A stretch of DNA of 64,000 nt. Source: Sphaerolaimus hirsutus. Taxonomy: Eukaryota > Nematoda > Chromadorea > Monhysterida > Sphaerolaimidae. The notes under the pieces are model-generated. The model saw nothing but the letters and a program-made list of their open reading frames with translations. It was not told the DNA's origin and ran no database searches. The stretch is taken from the NCBI GenBank assembly GCA_964036195.1, contig OZ038451.1:26181927-26245926 (forward strand), written 5' to 3'. The translations under genes and the position numbers were made by a program. Positions 35,801-48,800 of this stretch are shown here, one piece after another (position 1 is the stretch's first letter; each line of letters opens with the position of its first letter).

Positions 35801-38800
35801 CATGAAACACGTTCAAATATATTTGATTGATTGAGGCCGACCTAGCCATTTTTGTGCAGGATACTCACAGTCAATGACCTGGTGCCGGTTCCGCAAGTGG
35901 AAAAGTTAAGAGTGAAGGGTTAAGAGTTGAGTAAAATGATAAATGATAAGTTAAGAGTAAAGTTAAAAGTTAAGAGTTGAGTAAAATCATTTGTCGTTTT
36001 ACTCAACTCTCAACTCTTAAATTTTCTCATAACTTGTCATTTGTCATTTTACTCAACTCTTAAGTTTTAACTCTCAACTTTTCCACTTGCGGAACTGGCC
36101 CCAGTTTAGCCGTCACTTCCAGTAAAAAAAATATTTGATTAAAACATGCATAGAACAACCGTAAAGCTAAGCGATTGACACGGTGCATAATGCATATTCA
36201 GGTTAAAATTACGCATTGAATAGAAATTACAAAATTCGATTTTCAAATTTCTGTTTACCTAACAGGCTTATGGTTATGATAAATGCGTCTGTTCAAAATG
36301 CGTCCCAGAGCTGAGAGTGGAAAACTACTCGAGGCTTACCTACCCTTTGCATGAACACAAACACAAAAATTTTTTTAAGCGTTTTTCAAGCCTGCACTAC
36401 ATCGTAGTGTCATAGAAAACATTCCGCGATTTTCATAACCAAGACATGAAACCTAATCTCATCATCCTCAAAATTAAGAATTTTGTCTGAGCGGTTCCTG
36501 AGTTACAAATAAAAGGCTGTTCCATCTTGACCCCCCCCCCCCCTAATGCTGCGATTAGGTACAGGTGGGCGTAAAATTGACCGGGCGTAAAATTAATTAC
36601 AGATGAATGAATAAAGATACGACATTGTTATTTCAGCCAAATTTCAGTCAGAAAGCTTAGATGCAGACGTTTCTTGTGTCCAAAGCTCATGAGTTTATTT
36701 TAATCGTACTCGGAGTTATAAATTTTAGCACAATTTTTTTAAATTATGCACTGTAAGTTGCGTAAAATTAGGGCGTAAAATTAAAAAAATTTGCGCCAAA
36801 ATTCACGCCCGGTCAATTTTACGCCCGAGCTGTAATCGCAGCATTAATGCTATTTATCCATCATGACCTCCCACCCCTCAAATGCTATTTTTAACCCAAT
36901 TTCAAACAAAGCTCAGAGAACCCATCACGTTGCAGTAGCCAGGCAGTACTCACCAGCAAACTGTGAAGAGTGATGTGAGAAGTAGGCGGTCGATTAACCC
37001 AATGCTCGGCGCGCGCCAGTCTTTTGGCGCAGGTCACGTGGCCCGCCGCCAGCGCGCACTCGTACGCAGTCAGACCCTCCTGTTGTGAGATACCGTATTT
37101 ACTCGAAATACCCCCAGGGGGTATTTTTTCAGAGTGAGAGTTTTGAGGGGGGTTAAACGATGGTGGGGGTGTTTCGAGGGTGGGGGTATTTCGAGGGGGG
37201 TTATTTTTTATTTCGCCAGAAATTTTTTTTGATATACCAGTACTAAATTGTTGTTTGTAACGTACACAGATGTCTAAAAATGCAATAAAAACCGCCATGT
37301 ATAACTCTATAGACTCTATGCGACTCTATAGACGTATATAAGTACGTAGACGTATTTACATATACCTAGGTAAACCCTGCTCTAACATAACACAATCATT
37401 GTTTTTAACGTGTGTTCTGCGTTTCCCGGATCACAAACCGTAGCTTTTGTCATTTACGTTCTCTTTGTATTTGGGGGGAGGGGTAGTTCGAGGGGGGTTA
37501 TAAATTCATAGTGTCCATTTTGAGAGGGGTATTTCGAGGGGGTATTTCATTGGGGGGGGGGTATATCGCGGAAATACGGTAGATTATTTAGGCAATTAGA
37601 CCGATTTTCAAGTCGTATTTTCTTGAATGTTGATAAAAAAACACGTGCAAACACACGTCATTCTTGATGCTGAACGGGTCAAAGTCGACGTCTGCCTGCG
37701 TGTCTTCGTCGTGGCTGAGCGTGGGGCGCAGCTGCGGCCTGCGCTGGCTACGCTTTCTGTTCCTCCGCTGCTTGAGCAGAGTCTTCGCCGCCGGCCGCAC
37801 CAGCGCGTTCAAATCGTGCCGTCCGATGTAGTGCAGCGCCGTGTTGCCGCGCCGGTCGCGTTGGCACAGGTCCAAGTTGCGGCAGCGAACCAGCACCTTG
37901 GCCACGCGTTCCTGCCTGTGCGGAGCGTAGAGGCCGTGCACAGCGGTGTTGGGGGCGAGTAAGTGTGAATAAGTGTGAAGGACCTATTGTTGCAGGCGAT
38001 CATCAGCGGAGTGAAGCCGCCAGCGTCCACCTGGGGCAATCCCAGACTCTGTAAAAGACTCTGTAAAGTGTAAAAGACCCTGTAAAATGTCATGTGTCAT
38101 GTAAACAACCCTGTAAAATGACAGGTGTCATGTAAAAGACCCTGTAAAGTGTCAAATGTTATGTAAAATACCCTGAAAAGTATCATGTGTATCCAAATCT
38201 TATTGTATCGTATCCAAATCCTATGTTTTCATATCCAAATCTTACTTTTGGACACAAGATTTAGTACACAACATCCAACAAAAAGATACAATACAATAAG
38301 ATTTGGATACACATGGCATTTTACATGACACCTGACATTTTGCAGGTCTTTTACATGACACCTGACATTTTACAGGGTCTTTACAGTTTACAGGGTCTTA
38401 ACAGGGTCCGGGACTGGCACCTGATTCACGTCTACGCCCTCGCCGATCAACAGCAACGTGTAGCGGTACACGGCGAGCGGATCGGATATGCGCGCCAACA
38501 CAGTCACCAACATCGAGTCGCCAGTGTCCACCATGCGCGCATTGGCGGATAGGTTGCCGTAGCTGCGTGCGCACTCCCCACTGACGATGGCAAACAAAAA
38601 ATTTATTTTACAATTTTAATTTATTTTTGATTTTTTTATTTGATTTCCTTTCTCCGCGTCAGGTCAATAAATAAATGAAAAATGAATAAAATCATTGGAT
38701 TTGTGTCATCCACATTAACACATATTAAATTTTTTTCATATTTCAATTTTTTCAATGCAAGACCACTGTGAAATAAAAGTCTTACTTACCTATGTGTTAT

Positions 38801-39785
38801 AAATATGTAAACTTTCAAAACACACGATTAATAATTCGGTATTGCTGAAGAAAATTTTAAAACTATCCTAATTTTTTAAAAATCATCAATTTTAAAAAAA
38901 TTCAAAAATTAAAATTAAACGTATTTCATTGAAAAACTCTTTCAAAATTTTTATTTTTTAAACACCAACAACATAAAATTTAAACACTTTTTTCAGTCAG
39001 TTTTCCATCACCACCGCTGGCGACAAATAAAGATGGAAAATCACAGAAAATAAGAAATAAAATTTCAGTGTTATTTTCAGAAATGAGTTTTTGAGATGAG
39101 AAATGAGTACCCAATTAAATTTAATTCGACAGTACGAATTTTTTCACATTTTTTTCATTTTTCTAGTGTTTTGTTAGTTGTTGAGTTTTTAATTAGGTAA
39201 ATAGTTTCAAAAATGAGCGTTGTATTACCAACGCACAGCTCCAACTCCTCGTCGTCGGCGATGTGCCCCAAGCCGGCCGAGCGCAAGTTCCTGGCCACGA
39301 TGCGGTCGTGCATCAGCTCCAGCTTGGTCAGCAGCTCGGCCATGTCCTTCAGACGGTCCGGCGAGCGCGCTGAGCAGTTGAATGGAGCTTTTATGCAACG
39401 TGCGACCGGAGTTCTCATTGGGCCGATACACACTAGTTGACATCAAAATTCATGTCAACTAATTTCAACTAAATTTAAGTTAATTGTGTGATTTCAACCT
39501 TCCTGTGTGATATTGTGATAGAGAGTTAACTTTATATCGTGATATTTAATTTTCATTGTTTCTTTCCAGTGACGGTTTAAAATTTTTTTGTGTTACTTAG
39601 TTGACATTCAGTTGACACGAATTTCCGATGCCAACTCGTGTGTGTGTGGGCTCATTGCGGCACTCAAGTCTACCTATTTCATCGAGCTTAGAGTCCGTAT
39701 TGGCGGCGCGCGTGATTCCGCCACTCTTTTCTGGCCTGCAAACATGGCCATCGCTCACGCGTGCCTTATCCCTGATCGATTGCAT
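32810..39785 (-). CDS. Ankyrin-repeat protein (11 exons, 497 aa)
   Basis: Exons: 39674-39785, 39237-39369, 38421-38580, 37984-38030, 37657-37915, 36999-37079, 34634-34718, 33759-33929, 33265-33538, 33093-33198 and 32810-32875. All junctions are GT-AG and phases match. The start is the ATG at 39785. After an N-terminal helical stretch (KDMAELLTKLELMHDR) come ankyrin-type units with GGFTPLMIAC, RRGNTALHYI and EGLTAYECALAAGH. A basic stretch (KQRRNRKRSQRR) interrupts them. The C-terminal third is Ser- and acid-rich, and the protein ends KRSASVLPPIKK. Ankyrin repeats bind other proteins and nothing catalytic is seen. I cannot assign a named family. The intron between exons 3 and 4 is exactly an introner, and the intron between exons 4 and 5 is only 68 bp. 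Confidence 0.8.
32935..33075. mobile_element. Introner-family copy inside the last ankyrin-gene intron
   Basis: The ends are GGGCAGTCCTAGACCCGG and the inverse TCTGGGACTGGCAC, flanked on both sides by plus-strand CAG (32932-32934 and 33076-33078). On the coding strand the duplication reads CTG, which cannot act as a 3' splice site. The working donor (GTCAGT) and acceptor (CAACAG) lie outside it. Confidence 0.85.
34034..34470. repeat. Repeat with TACCGTATTTCTTTTAAT termini and GCCGTTCTATT units
   Basis: The left end is TACCGTATTTCTTTTAATCG and the right end ATTAAAAGAAATACGGTA. Direct and inverted GCCGTTCTATT units lie near both ends. It shares the TACCGTATTTC terminus with the C/G-tract family but has different subterminal sequence. 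A third variant lies at about 32097-32222. Confidence 0.7.
34733..35146. mobile_element. C/G-tract MITE next to an ankyrin-gene exon
   Basis: It begins TACCGTATTACCTCGAAATA and ends TTCGAGGTAATACGGTA. It lies in the ankyrin-gene intron, with its left end 14 bases from the exon 34634-34718 acceptor. The interior G-runs contain TATTTCGCCAG motifs. Confidence 0.8.
35882..36101. mobile_element. Introner-family copy (GTTAAGAG interior)
   Basis: The ends are GTGCCGGTTCCGCAAGTGG and CCACTTGCGGAACTGGCCC. The flanks are CTG on the left and CAG on the right. The arms are repeats of AAGTTAAGAGTTGAGTAAAA. It lies within an ankyrin-gene intron (34719-36998), not at its splice sites. Confidence 0.8.
37091..37581. 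mobile_element. C/G-tract MITE filling most of an ankyrin-gene intron
   Basis: It begins TACCGTATTTACTCGAAATA and ends CGCGGAAATACGGTA. It occupies 491 of the 577 bases of the intron between exons 5 and 6, ending 11 bases from the acceptor. The real donor and acceptor lie outside it. Confidence 0.8.
38034..38420. mobile_element. Introner element forming an ankyrin-gene intron (AGTCCCGGACCCTG family)
   Basis: The coding-strand ends are GTGCCAGTCCCGGACCCTG and CAGAGTCTGGGATTGCCC. CAG flanks both sides (plus-strand CTG at 38031-38033 and 38421-38423). Exon 3 ends GTGAATCAG, the intron begins with the element's GT and ends with the second CAG, and exon 4 starts GTGGACGCTGG, giving Val-Asn-Gln | Val-Asp-Ala in an ankyrin repeat. 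The arms have TGTAAAATGACAGGTGTC units, and the centre has ATCCAAATCTTA repeats. Confidence 0.93.
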
Positions 39786-42576
39786 TTGTAAATGTTTAGT
39801 ATTTATTTACAAATGCACCGTTTTAATACGGATACGCTGTTCGTGGATTCGGCTGTCAATGATTAAACTCGGCAGACATTATGCGAGTCAATGGTCTAAC
39901 GAATTTTTGTACAAGTGCCATTCTAACCCAATTTTATTGTTATTGACACTCGTATTTCATGCGTAGGGATGACCATCAACAAATTTTTTAATTAGATAAG
40001 TGAACGTCACCGTCGAAATTTGGATTTAAGATCTACACTTGATAAATATACAATAATTTATTATTATTACGAACATAGTGAGCATTTTATGTTATTCAGA
40101 GCAATTTTTAGATTTTCAAAAGGATCCAGATTTCGCGAGTGGTGTCCAGTGTACAGGGTCGTTCTTCCCTTGTTCTATCGCACGCACACATACGTACTTT
40201 TTTGTTGGAATTTGTCCGGGCTGTTACAATAAAATACCTTGTTATCTGCTTTCATATGACAATATGCGTGTCCAGTTTATCCTGTTCTCGCATAAAACGT
40301 CGGATTGAATAAGATTTACCATAAATCGATTCGAATGCATTCATTCAAATTCAAAATTAACTTAACAATTTTAACGAAATTTAAAATTGGTACGTAAGGG
40401 CCGAATCACTGATTCCTTTCATGTCTGCCGAGTTTATAAGTTTAATGGACCCAGACTTGTGACATCTCAGTCTGAAGGTTATAAGTTTGGGGTTGAAGGA
40501 TGGTTATTTTAAATTTATGTAAAAAGCAAAAGCCTGGGAAAAAACCCTGGTGACAGCGTTTCTATATAATTACGTACTCAGCTATAGTCTAATCAGCACG
40601 TATAATCCTCCACCATGTTATTTGAGGCTGCCACCAACTAAGTAATTATGCGTGGTACAGGTGTAATTAAGTCGCACTTTTATATCGGCTCGAAATAGTT
40701 ACTTGGCATTCAGGCTTTTTATTCCTGTGGCTTCACCGTAGTGGCTGTTCTATTTACCGTATTTCCTCCAAATACCCCTCGAAATACCCCCGCCCCTCAA
40801 AATGGCCACTATGAATTAATAACCCACTCCCCCACCTTCGAAATACCCCTCCCCGAATTGAGTGTAAAGAGAACGTAAATGACAAAAGCTGCGGTTTGCG
40901 ATCCGGGCAATGCACAACACACGTTTTAAACACAATGACTGTGTTACATTAGAACGGGGTGAATACTGCCGTATTTCCTCGAAATACCCCCTTGCAACCC
41001 CTCCCCCCCTCGAAATACCCCTCAAAATGGACACTATGAATTTATAAACCCCCCTCGAAATACCCCCGGGGGGTATTTCGAGGAAATACGGTAAATATAC
41101 ATAGGTATTTACTTACACAAGTATACTTGTCTATAGACTCTTACACATGGCGGTTTTTGTTGCATTTTTCTACGTCCGCGTAAAAAACGTTACAAAGACA
41201 AATAAGTACTGGCAGGTCAAGAAAATTCTGGCGAAATAATACCCCACCCCTCGAAATACACACCACGTTTAACCCCCCACCCAAAAAATCTAAACAAAAT
41301 AAACCCACCGGGGGTAATTCGAGGAAATACGGTAATAGCCGACGACACCAAGAAAAAACGGACTTACACCGCACGAGCAAATGCTACATAGTTGGCGAGA
41401 TATTTTTATGTATTTACAAAAACCTGATAGTATTATACTTGTCCTACAATGCTACAGAAGGCGCGGCGCTATTGGGTGTGCCAAGTGTTGAGTACACTAA
41501 ATTAAAACTGAACAACTTGACCAAGGGTTTTATCTCATGCACATACAGTGTGAGCGTGTACCAAGATTAATGATTGGCTTGTTTCACTGAAATCTGTCCT
41601 TAATCTGGAACGTCCTACTGACAATTTTCTATTCGTATTTATGAAACAAGCGTGGAATGCACCAAACGTCGATTTGCATGAGCATGATTTGCATGTCCTC
41701 TCTGATCCAAAATACTCAATGCTAAAATAGTCTCTTGGGTAAGAGAAGCACAAAGTCCAACAAAAATTTGTGGATGCCTTTTATGACAAGATTTGGAAAG
41801 TGACAGCTGGAAAGGATTACCCTGCACTAGGGTGTTAACCCTCTGTTTTCAATTTTCTGAAGGCAAACCAGGTAGTATTTATGTGTAGCTGCGATGCAAA
41901 CCGTGGTATTTCAAGGGGTATTTCGATGGGGGGTATTTCGAGGGCGGTATTTCGAGGAGATCCGGTAATAAATACCTACCTTTTTGCATTGTGCGTTTTA
42001 TGGCTTCATGAACAACAGTGAAATCTTAAAAACGAATGACACAACAATTTCATAAATATTTGAATATCGTATTTGCTTGGATAATTTCCCCCTTGAGACA
42101 TATGATCAATTTATTATGTCCAATTTGAACACAAATAGTATGTTATTGTGTGAATCAAGCATATATTGTAGAATGAGTTGATAAAACATGCTTGAAAATT
42201 TTGATGAAATAATTCCCCCCTTCGAATAGTTCCCCCTCAAAAAAAGTCTTGACGAAAAAATAAATCCCCAGGGAATTTTTCAAGCAATTACGGTAATTTA
42301 GGCCAGCTGTAGTCAATTACATCGACGTTTATACCAACTGTTGAGCTGATATAAAATTTATAGAAGACTCACAGATAGCACGATGTGTACATACAGAGCG
42401 CCGCTGATCACAAAATGAATAAAGGAATGATGACAACTGTCAAATAGAAAAACTATTTGCAGGAAATTGCTATCGATGTTCCAAGGAATGTTCTCCGCTG
42501 GTCGCACCTGTTTAATTGGCCCACCGAAAATAGTAAACAGCCTTGTTCACATCGTGTTTTTCTATTTATTTCCTTC

Positions 42577-42865
42577 CAGGGGTCTTCTAGATTTTGACCC
42601 TCCAGGGGGTTGGATAGATAGCAAATCGCTCATCCAGAGGGATAGATAGCTGAAATCATTTTTTGGGGGACGGGGTCGGGGGAGGGGTTTTGGGGAGGGG
42701 GGGGGGGGGTTCGCGGGGGTTCAATATATAGGCTTTTTCTCCAGGGTCCTCCTATAGGGTTCAATATATAGGCTATAGCTTAGCAGCCTCCAGGATTGAT
42801 TGATAGCTGGACGGTTTGGGGGGGACGGGGTAACCCCCCCCCCCAACCCCCCCTTCCTACCCCTG
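42577..42865. mobile_element. hAT-like MITE, CAGGGGTCT termini
   Basis: The left end is CAGGGGTCTTCTAG and the right end CTACCCCTG, with flanking 8-mers TTTCCTTC and TTTCATTC (7 of 8 match). GATAGATAGC motifs are near the left end. It is a diverged member of the family at 5632-6105. Confidence 0.75.
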
Positions 42866-44957
42866 TTTCATTCCCGTTCTTGACAAAAACAGCAGCAGTG
42901 GCATTTCCCATAAATCACATTGGATAGAGGATGAACAATCGCAGCAAGAAGTTGAAAAAACGTTTAGGTATACAAAAGTGGACGCCGCCCTTCTGCCCAT
43001 GGGAATCTTTTCCATATCCCTTAACGTTCGTCGCATTTTGAACACTTGTAAACATAACTTAACGTTAACATTCTGGTGCAAAACAGTTCCGCTATCCGAG
43101 CGATCCCAGATTCCTCTCAGCTATCTAATTATTTAGCTGTTCATTTTACCTTCAATATTATTTATTCTTATATTTACCTTATTGCCTAAATAATTTATCT
43201 ACTTAGCGAAAAGGAGAAGCGATTTAAATAGTCTGCGTATGGGGGGCTCCTTAGTACTCTTCATCATACGTATCTATACCGAGCGGAGCGCATACTTTGC
43301 GTAGAAACCTTCCATAATTTAATGAAAAAAATCTTGTGAAAATTTCGTAATTATCATTCTGCGGTAAAGCCGAAATATTATGATGAAAAACTGTATAATT
43401 TTTGGTTCATTATTCAGATGGGTTATGGTAAGAATCCATACTAAGTGTGATGTCCGCCGAGTATACATACATATAATAAATAGATATGACTAAATTAGTG
43501 GGTCGTCGATACCAAGAAAGTTCAGTGTTTATCAATTGCAGACGCTACAGCTCGCGCAAATCACATTGGCCCTACACACACTAGTTTTCACCGTGACCGA
43601 TGTGAAAACTGAAATGGCCACATGGCGACATCCAGCCTACTCTTTTTGAATGCTATGTGTTTTAGTTTTAAAATATTTTAATTTTAACTTTCATTAATTT
43701 AAATTCCAATTAAAATTAAATAAGTCATTCAACCGTGTTCATAAATTTGCATTTGAAAAATTTTCAGTTTTCACACGAAGTCACGGTGAAAACTAGTGTG
43801 TGTAAGCACATTCGAACAGAAACGGATACTTCAGCAGTTTAACCGGACCACATTGGCCCAGATTCAATTCGAGCATAAGGCGCCCGACGCGTGAGCAGTC
43901 GCGTCAAAATCGAGCATGGACTTTGCCGCGTCATTGTGAGACATAGCACGCGGAATTGCAGCTCTAAGGCGCGTTTTCGCGGCGCCTTAAGTTTGAAATG
44001 AATCCGGGTACTGGTCAGCGGCGAGGCTAGGAAATTGGCGGCACGCTACAGCCGACAAACGCTCCAGTCTAATTGACAACCGCACCGCCGCGCCATTGAG
44101 CGCACGACAAATGGTTAAATTTAAATAAATGAAAAAATCCCGGCAATTTCTGGCACAATAGTCCGCCCATGAAGATTGCCCATGCCATTGTCATTTATTT
44201 TATCGCCGGCCCGCAGGCGGGGCGGACGCTAGACGTTTGCAGTGCGGTGCGCAGCAGAGTTGTTAAAATTACTGAACGTTTTTCAAAGTAAATGTATACA
44301 TATTGAAAATACTTTTGTACTCAACCCTGAGTACAGAAAATGTAAAATACTTTTTTTACCAGTCTCGTGCTCATGAGTAAATGTGAGTAAAATACTTTTT
44401 TCCCAGTAAAATGTTATTTAATTTCAGGGTGGAGCGGATCAACGTACAAGCAATTTAAAAAAAATTTACTCATACATAAGGGACAGCCAAGATAGAGTCT
44501 GGTCCTTCCCCACAGGATACAGTATATAGGAAATATATATTCAATGTCAACACAAGAATGAATGTAAAATCGAGTACTTGTTCCCCGGCAAATTTAAAAA
44601 CAAATACCTTTTCTCCATAGAATGTGTAAAAGTGGGCACTTTTTTATGGAAAATGTAACAGCTACTACTTTTTACATGTGATTTTTGCACTGGAAGACAA
44701 AACAGATTACATTTTTTAATGATTGTTTGGTATTTTTAGAAGAAAATAGTAGGATTTCTTCTAGGTTTCTTTATTTTAGCAACAAAAAATTGCAATTTGA
44801 AATTTTAAAAAATACATTTTCTGTAAATGTGTACTTTTCAAAAGTATGCGTACAGGTGAGTACAGGTAAAAGTATATGTGCATGTATTTACCCAGGGGGA
44901 TGTACCGGCCGTAAAGTAAACCCAGAGGGTGCTACTTTAGGCCAGGCATCATTACAG

Positions 44958-45453
44958 CAGAGTTGTTAAAAGTACTGAACTTTTTTCAAAGTAAACGTAA
45001 ACATAAACTATTTAATTTTTAGTCACACCTGAGTACAGAAAACATAAAGTAAAAATTTTCTACTTTTATGCTGTGTAAAAGATGAGTAAACTTAAATATC
45101 TGTAAATACTCAGGGAAAGCATAAAAGTAAGGAATTTTTCAATTTTGTAGCTAGGAAAACATAAAAATGAGTATAGGTGAAAGCGAGATTTGTCGCTATC
45201 CCTACACATCGCGAATTCTATTATTTCCGCTGTTATTTTATGCTATTTTTTCAGCCGTTTATATTCGTGTGAGTGATTTTTTGCTTTTTATGCACTCAAA
45301 AAATGTTCTCAATTACGTTTTCTGTACTCGCGTACTTTCAAAAAGTTTGCGAGTAAGTGAGTACCGGTATTTTTTCAGGAGGAAACGTAAACATATTTAC
45401 GCAGCACTCGAGCATACATATTGAGTAAACGTAAATATGTTTGTACAACTATG
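44958..45453. mobile_element. hAT-like MITE, CAGAGTTGTTAAAA termini
   Basis: It starts CAGAGTTGTTAAAAGTAC and ends GTACAACTATG, with the perfect 8-bp duplication CATTACAG (44950-44957 and 45454-45461). It sits inside a GGCCGTAAAG-ended element (about 44905-45485). The same composite occurs at about 2905-3330. Confidence 0.85.
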
Positions 45454-46838
45454 CATTACAGCCTCATTTACTTTACGGCCGAGTACTTGCCTTTACTTGC
45501 GTATGTATTTTTCGAGTAAATGTAAATACATTTTATCAACTGTGGTGCATAGCCATGTTTTAAGACAACACTGGCATGAATGAAACAGGGGGATAGTGAT
45601 GTAGAAAGTGTCACATGTTTGGCATTCAGTGTCCAGAGCACAATCATCATCATTATTTGTGGAGAAGAAAAGTCAGGCCATCAAAAGCTGAGTCAGAGCT
45701 TATTATTAACACATAGCAGCATAGCGCCAAGCACCATCGGCAGATTTTACAATAATAGCGCGGCAGTCACTTGAAGATTTTATGTTGCAGCCAACCACTA
45801 AACAGCATAAAAAATGAGTGCTATTGTATTTTAAATGTGTAGAAGTTAAAAAAAACTTGTTCCTTGAAAAAACTATATAAAAGCCTATCAGAAATAGGTT
45901 TTCTGTACTCAAGTACTTTCAAATAGTAAAAGTAAAAGCGAGTACAGAAACTTTTCTAAGATGAAACATAAATGTATTTACTCTGTACTCGAGTATAGGT
46001 ATTTATCGAGTAAAAGTAAATACGTTTTAACAACTATGGCTGTCCATAGAAATCAAAATCGAATATCTAAATACAATAGAATTTGATAATCGCTACATGT
46101 TTATTTTAGACAGTACGATTTATTGCGTCATAAATTTTGCCCTGGTCAAGCCAATTCCCATATGACCGAGCCGGGCAAATTGGAGGGCAGCTTTGATTCG
46201 ATACCATGCCAAGCAGAAGCACCAATGGCGCCACAGACAGTTAAACGCCAGCGCCATGGCGCTTTTGCACCACTATCAGACGGTGTCCAGCAGGCGGCTA
46301 AAGTACATGCGTGCCGACCGGAATTGAGTTATCAAGTGCCGGCCGGCTCAACGGAAGGTGAAATAAGTGCGAAAACAAGCGCTGGGACAGATAAGTGAAC
46401 GCTAGTGTTACGAAGTTGTTGCAGCCGCGACATCAATATAATATGGCATCGTGCGGGCACAGTGAGAATTGAAAACGACGCAGGTGCCCCGTGATCATAG
46501 AAGTTTTTGGGGTTAGCATTTTGGGGGGGGGGGGGTCCTACCCCTGGCACGTGTTAATAACCCGGGAACCGATTGGCGAAAAATGTTGAAATTTGGATAT
46601 ATTATGGTTTCAGGTCGGGGCTCTCTCAGATTTTGACGAAATTTTTCTACGACCCCCCTGACCGGAGATAGGGTGGGTCTATAAAACGACTGTCATTTTC
46701 GAAAATCCCCTATGCCCAAATGCTAACCCCAAAATCCCCTATGCCCGCGATTCGACAGCTAATGAGACCGATCGCTCAGCGGCACCAAAGTGGCGCACGC
46801 AGCCGCTTTCCCGAAGCCCCAGCCGCACTTTTGACCAG

Positions 46839-47060
46839 GGGCTAGTACCGCAAGTGTAGAAGTGAAAGCGCAAATGGCAAAAGCGAAGTGAAATGGCAAG
46901 TAAATTGGCAAAAGCAAAGTAAAATGGCAAGTCAAGTTAAAAAACAAATACGCCATTTTAGTTTTCATTCCTCATTTTACTTCGATTTTGTCAATTTACT
47001 TGCCATTTCACTTCGCTTTTGCCATTTGCGCCTCCACTTCTCCACTTGCGGAATTGGCAC
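46839..47060. mobile_element. Introner-family copy, first of an adjacent pair
   Basis: The ends are GGGCTAGTACCGCAAGTG and CACTTGCGGAATTGGCAC, with arms of AAGTGAAATGGCAAG units. CAG precedes it. It is followed after four bases (CCGG) by a second element of another family. Confidence 0.8.
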
Positions 47061-47064
47061 CCGG

Positions 47065-47286
47065 GGGCAATCCCAAGCCCTGTAAAGTGTAAAGTAAAGT
47101 GTCAAATGTCAAGTCAAATGCAAAGTAAAGTGTCAATCAAAACAAAAAAGAAAAGATTTTATAACTGAATTTTGCATGACAATTGAAACTTTACTTTGCA
47201 TTTGACTTTACATTTGACAGTTTACTTTGCATTTGACTTTACATTTGACACTTTACTTTACACTTTACAGGGCTTGGGATTGCCAC
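47065..47286. mobile_element. Introner-family copy, second of an adjacent pair
   Basis: The ends are GGGCAATCCCAAGCCCTG and CAGGGCTTGGGATTGCCAC, with arms of AAAGTGTCAAATGTAAAG units. CAG follows it. It is the same family as the intron element at 5151-5343, here outside any recognised gene. Confidence 0.82.
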
Positions 47287-48384
47287 CAGTACGGCTACCT
47301 ATAAAGTATAGACTTATTTATGTAGGATAGCCGGATGGTGATCTCGGTGGGGGGGGGCTTAGAAAAAGGGCAGTTCACATAAAAAAATATACCTCACTAG
47401 CTGTTTAGGCACCAAAATTCATAAAAATGCCGTTCAACTGTCCGGGTTATTTTGGCGTCTCACACCAACGTGGTTGCCTAAGTTGAATTGAACGAATAAT
47501 TATCTTATCAAATATTTACTTACTATTTTCCTTTCATCAAATTATTTGGCAAGGACAAATTACAAAATTCTTATGGATAACTCGGTATTTCATCAATTGT
47601 TATACTCGGCGGACCGCAAAGTATTTGCAGAATCCTACCATAATTTAATGAATAAAATCTTGCGATAAATTTCATGATCACTTATTCCATAGTAATATGA
47701 CATATTATGATGAAATACTGTATAATTTTTGGTTCGTTATTCAAATGGGTTATGGTAGGTTTCCATACTAAGTGTGATATTCGCCGAGTATAACAGCACA
47801 GTTGAATTGGCTTCAGCAACAACGCTATTCATCTAAGAAAACGAGACAAACAGTTGAATGAGGCAACGAAGTACATACAGTGCTAGTAAAATCACCTGCA
47901 ACGATGGATCTGTGCGCATGCCCAACATTTATACTCGGGGGACCGCAAAGTATGCGTCCAAAATTACTTATGTCTTAGTCGATAACGCACGAGCAGGAAA
48001 CTTATGCACGCATATCCACAAAAAAGGCGGAGTCGCGTACAAGCAACGAATGTTTTTTTCTTGAAGTGTTTTCCTTGTTTCAACAACTTATATTTTATTA
48101 ACGATGACGTCATGTTGGAGTGTTTCGTTCAGAAAAATGCATAGCATCCAGTCAGAGCATTCTAGTCCTCAAATTACAGCTATTTCAACTGTAAATATGG
48201 CACCCCTAGCTTGATCAGAAGCCCGTAGGATTACCCAAAGACGATAAGTCACGAAAATGACCGTATTTACTATACAGATACAAATAAAATTCTATTTTGA
48301 GTAACATGTTAGAGGCGATTCGCTTCCTTATATAGTAAATACCAGACACAGCAAAAACAGCGCTGGTGATCTGCCGTGATCTGC

Positions 48385-48800
48385 GGTGAAGTGTCTTCAC
48401 GAGGCACTTCAGCGCACTTCATGGGTGCCAAAGCACTTCCAAACGCTTCACAAAATTTCACGTGAAGGCACTTCACAGATGGCCAGGCACTTCAAAAATT
48501 GGTTATGCATTCGTGAAGTGTCTTCACGAATGGTGCAAGCGATCTGACGTGCAAAAACATATAATGCATTTCTGCGGTGAAGGCACTTCACGAAATACGA
48601 AACGCTTCCCTGAAATGGGCGGCGTTTGTGAAGTGCCTTCACAAACGGCATTCGTGAAGCGCTCGTGAAGTGCATTCCAACGGTGATCAGGCTTGATCAG
48701 GGTTGGAAGTGTGATCACAAGCGATGAAGTGCCCGGTGATCAGGCTTGATCAGGCTCTGAAGTGTGATCACGAGAGGCACTTCCAACCGCTTCAGTGCAC
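48385..48800. repeat. CACTTCAC / GTGAAGTG repeat cluster
   Basis: Many short direct and inverted copies of AGGCACTTCAC, GAAGTGCCTTCAC and GGTGATCAGGCTTGATCAG fill this stretch. It resembles the CTTCCACACGCTTC cluster at about 100-290. It looks like a foldback element or its satellite-like expansion. No gene was found. Confidence 0.6.

Noticed and set aside
37916..37990. Apparent frame change in an ankyrin repeat that seemed to need a non-canonical AG-AC intron or an indel
   Set aside because: A canonical 68-bp GT-AG intron (37916-37983) restores the frame and gives normal ankyrin spacing.
39229..39369. Phase clash between two ankyrin-gene exons when the donor GTAATA (ending at 39229) is used
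   Set aside because: The nearby donor GTGCGT (exon ending at 39237) gives matching phases.
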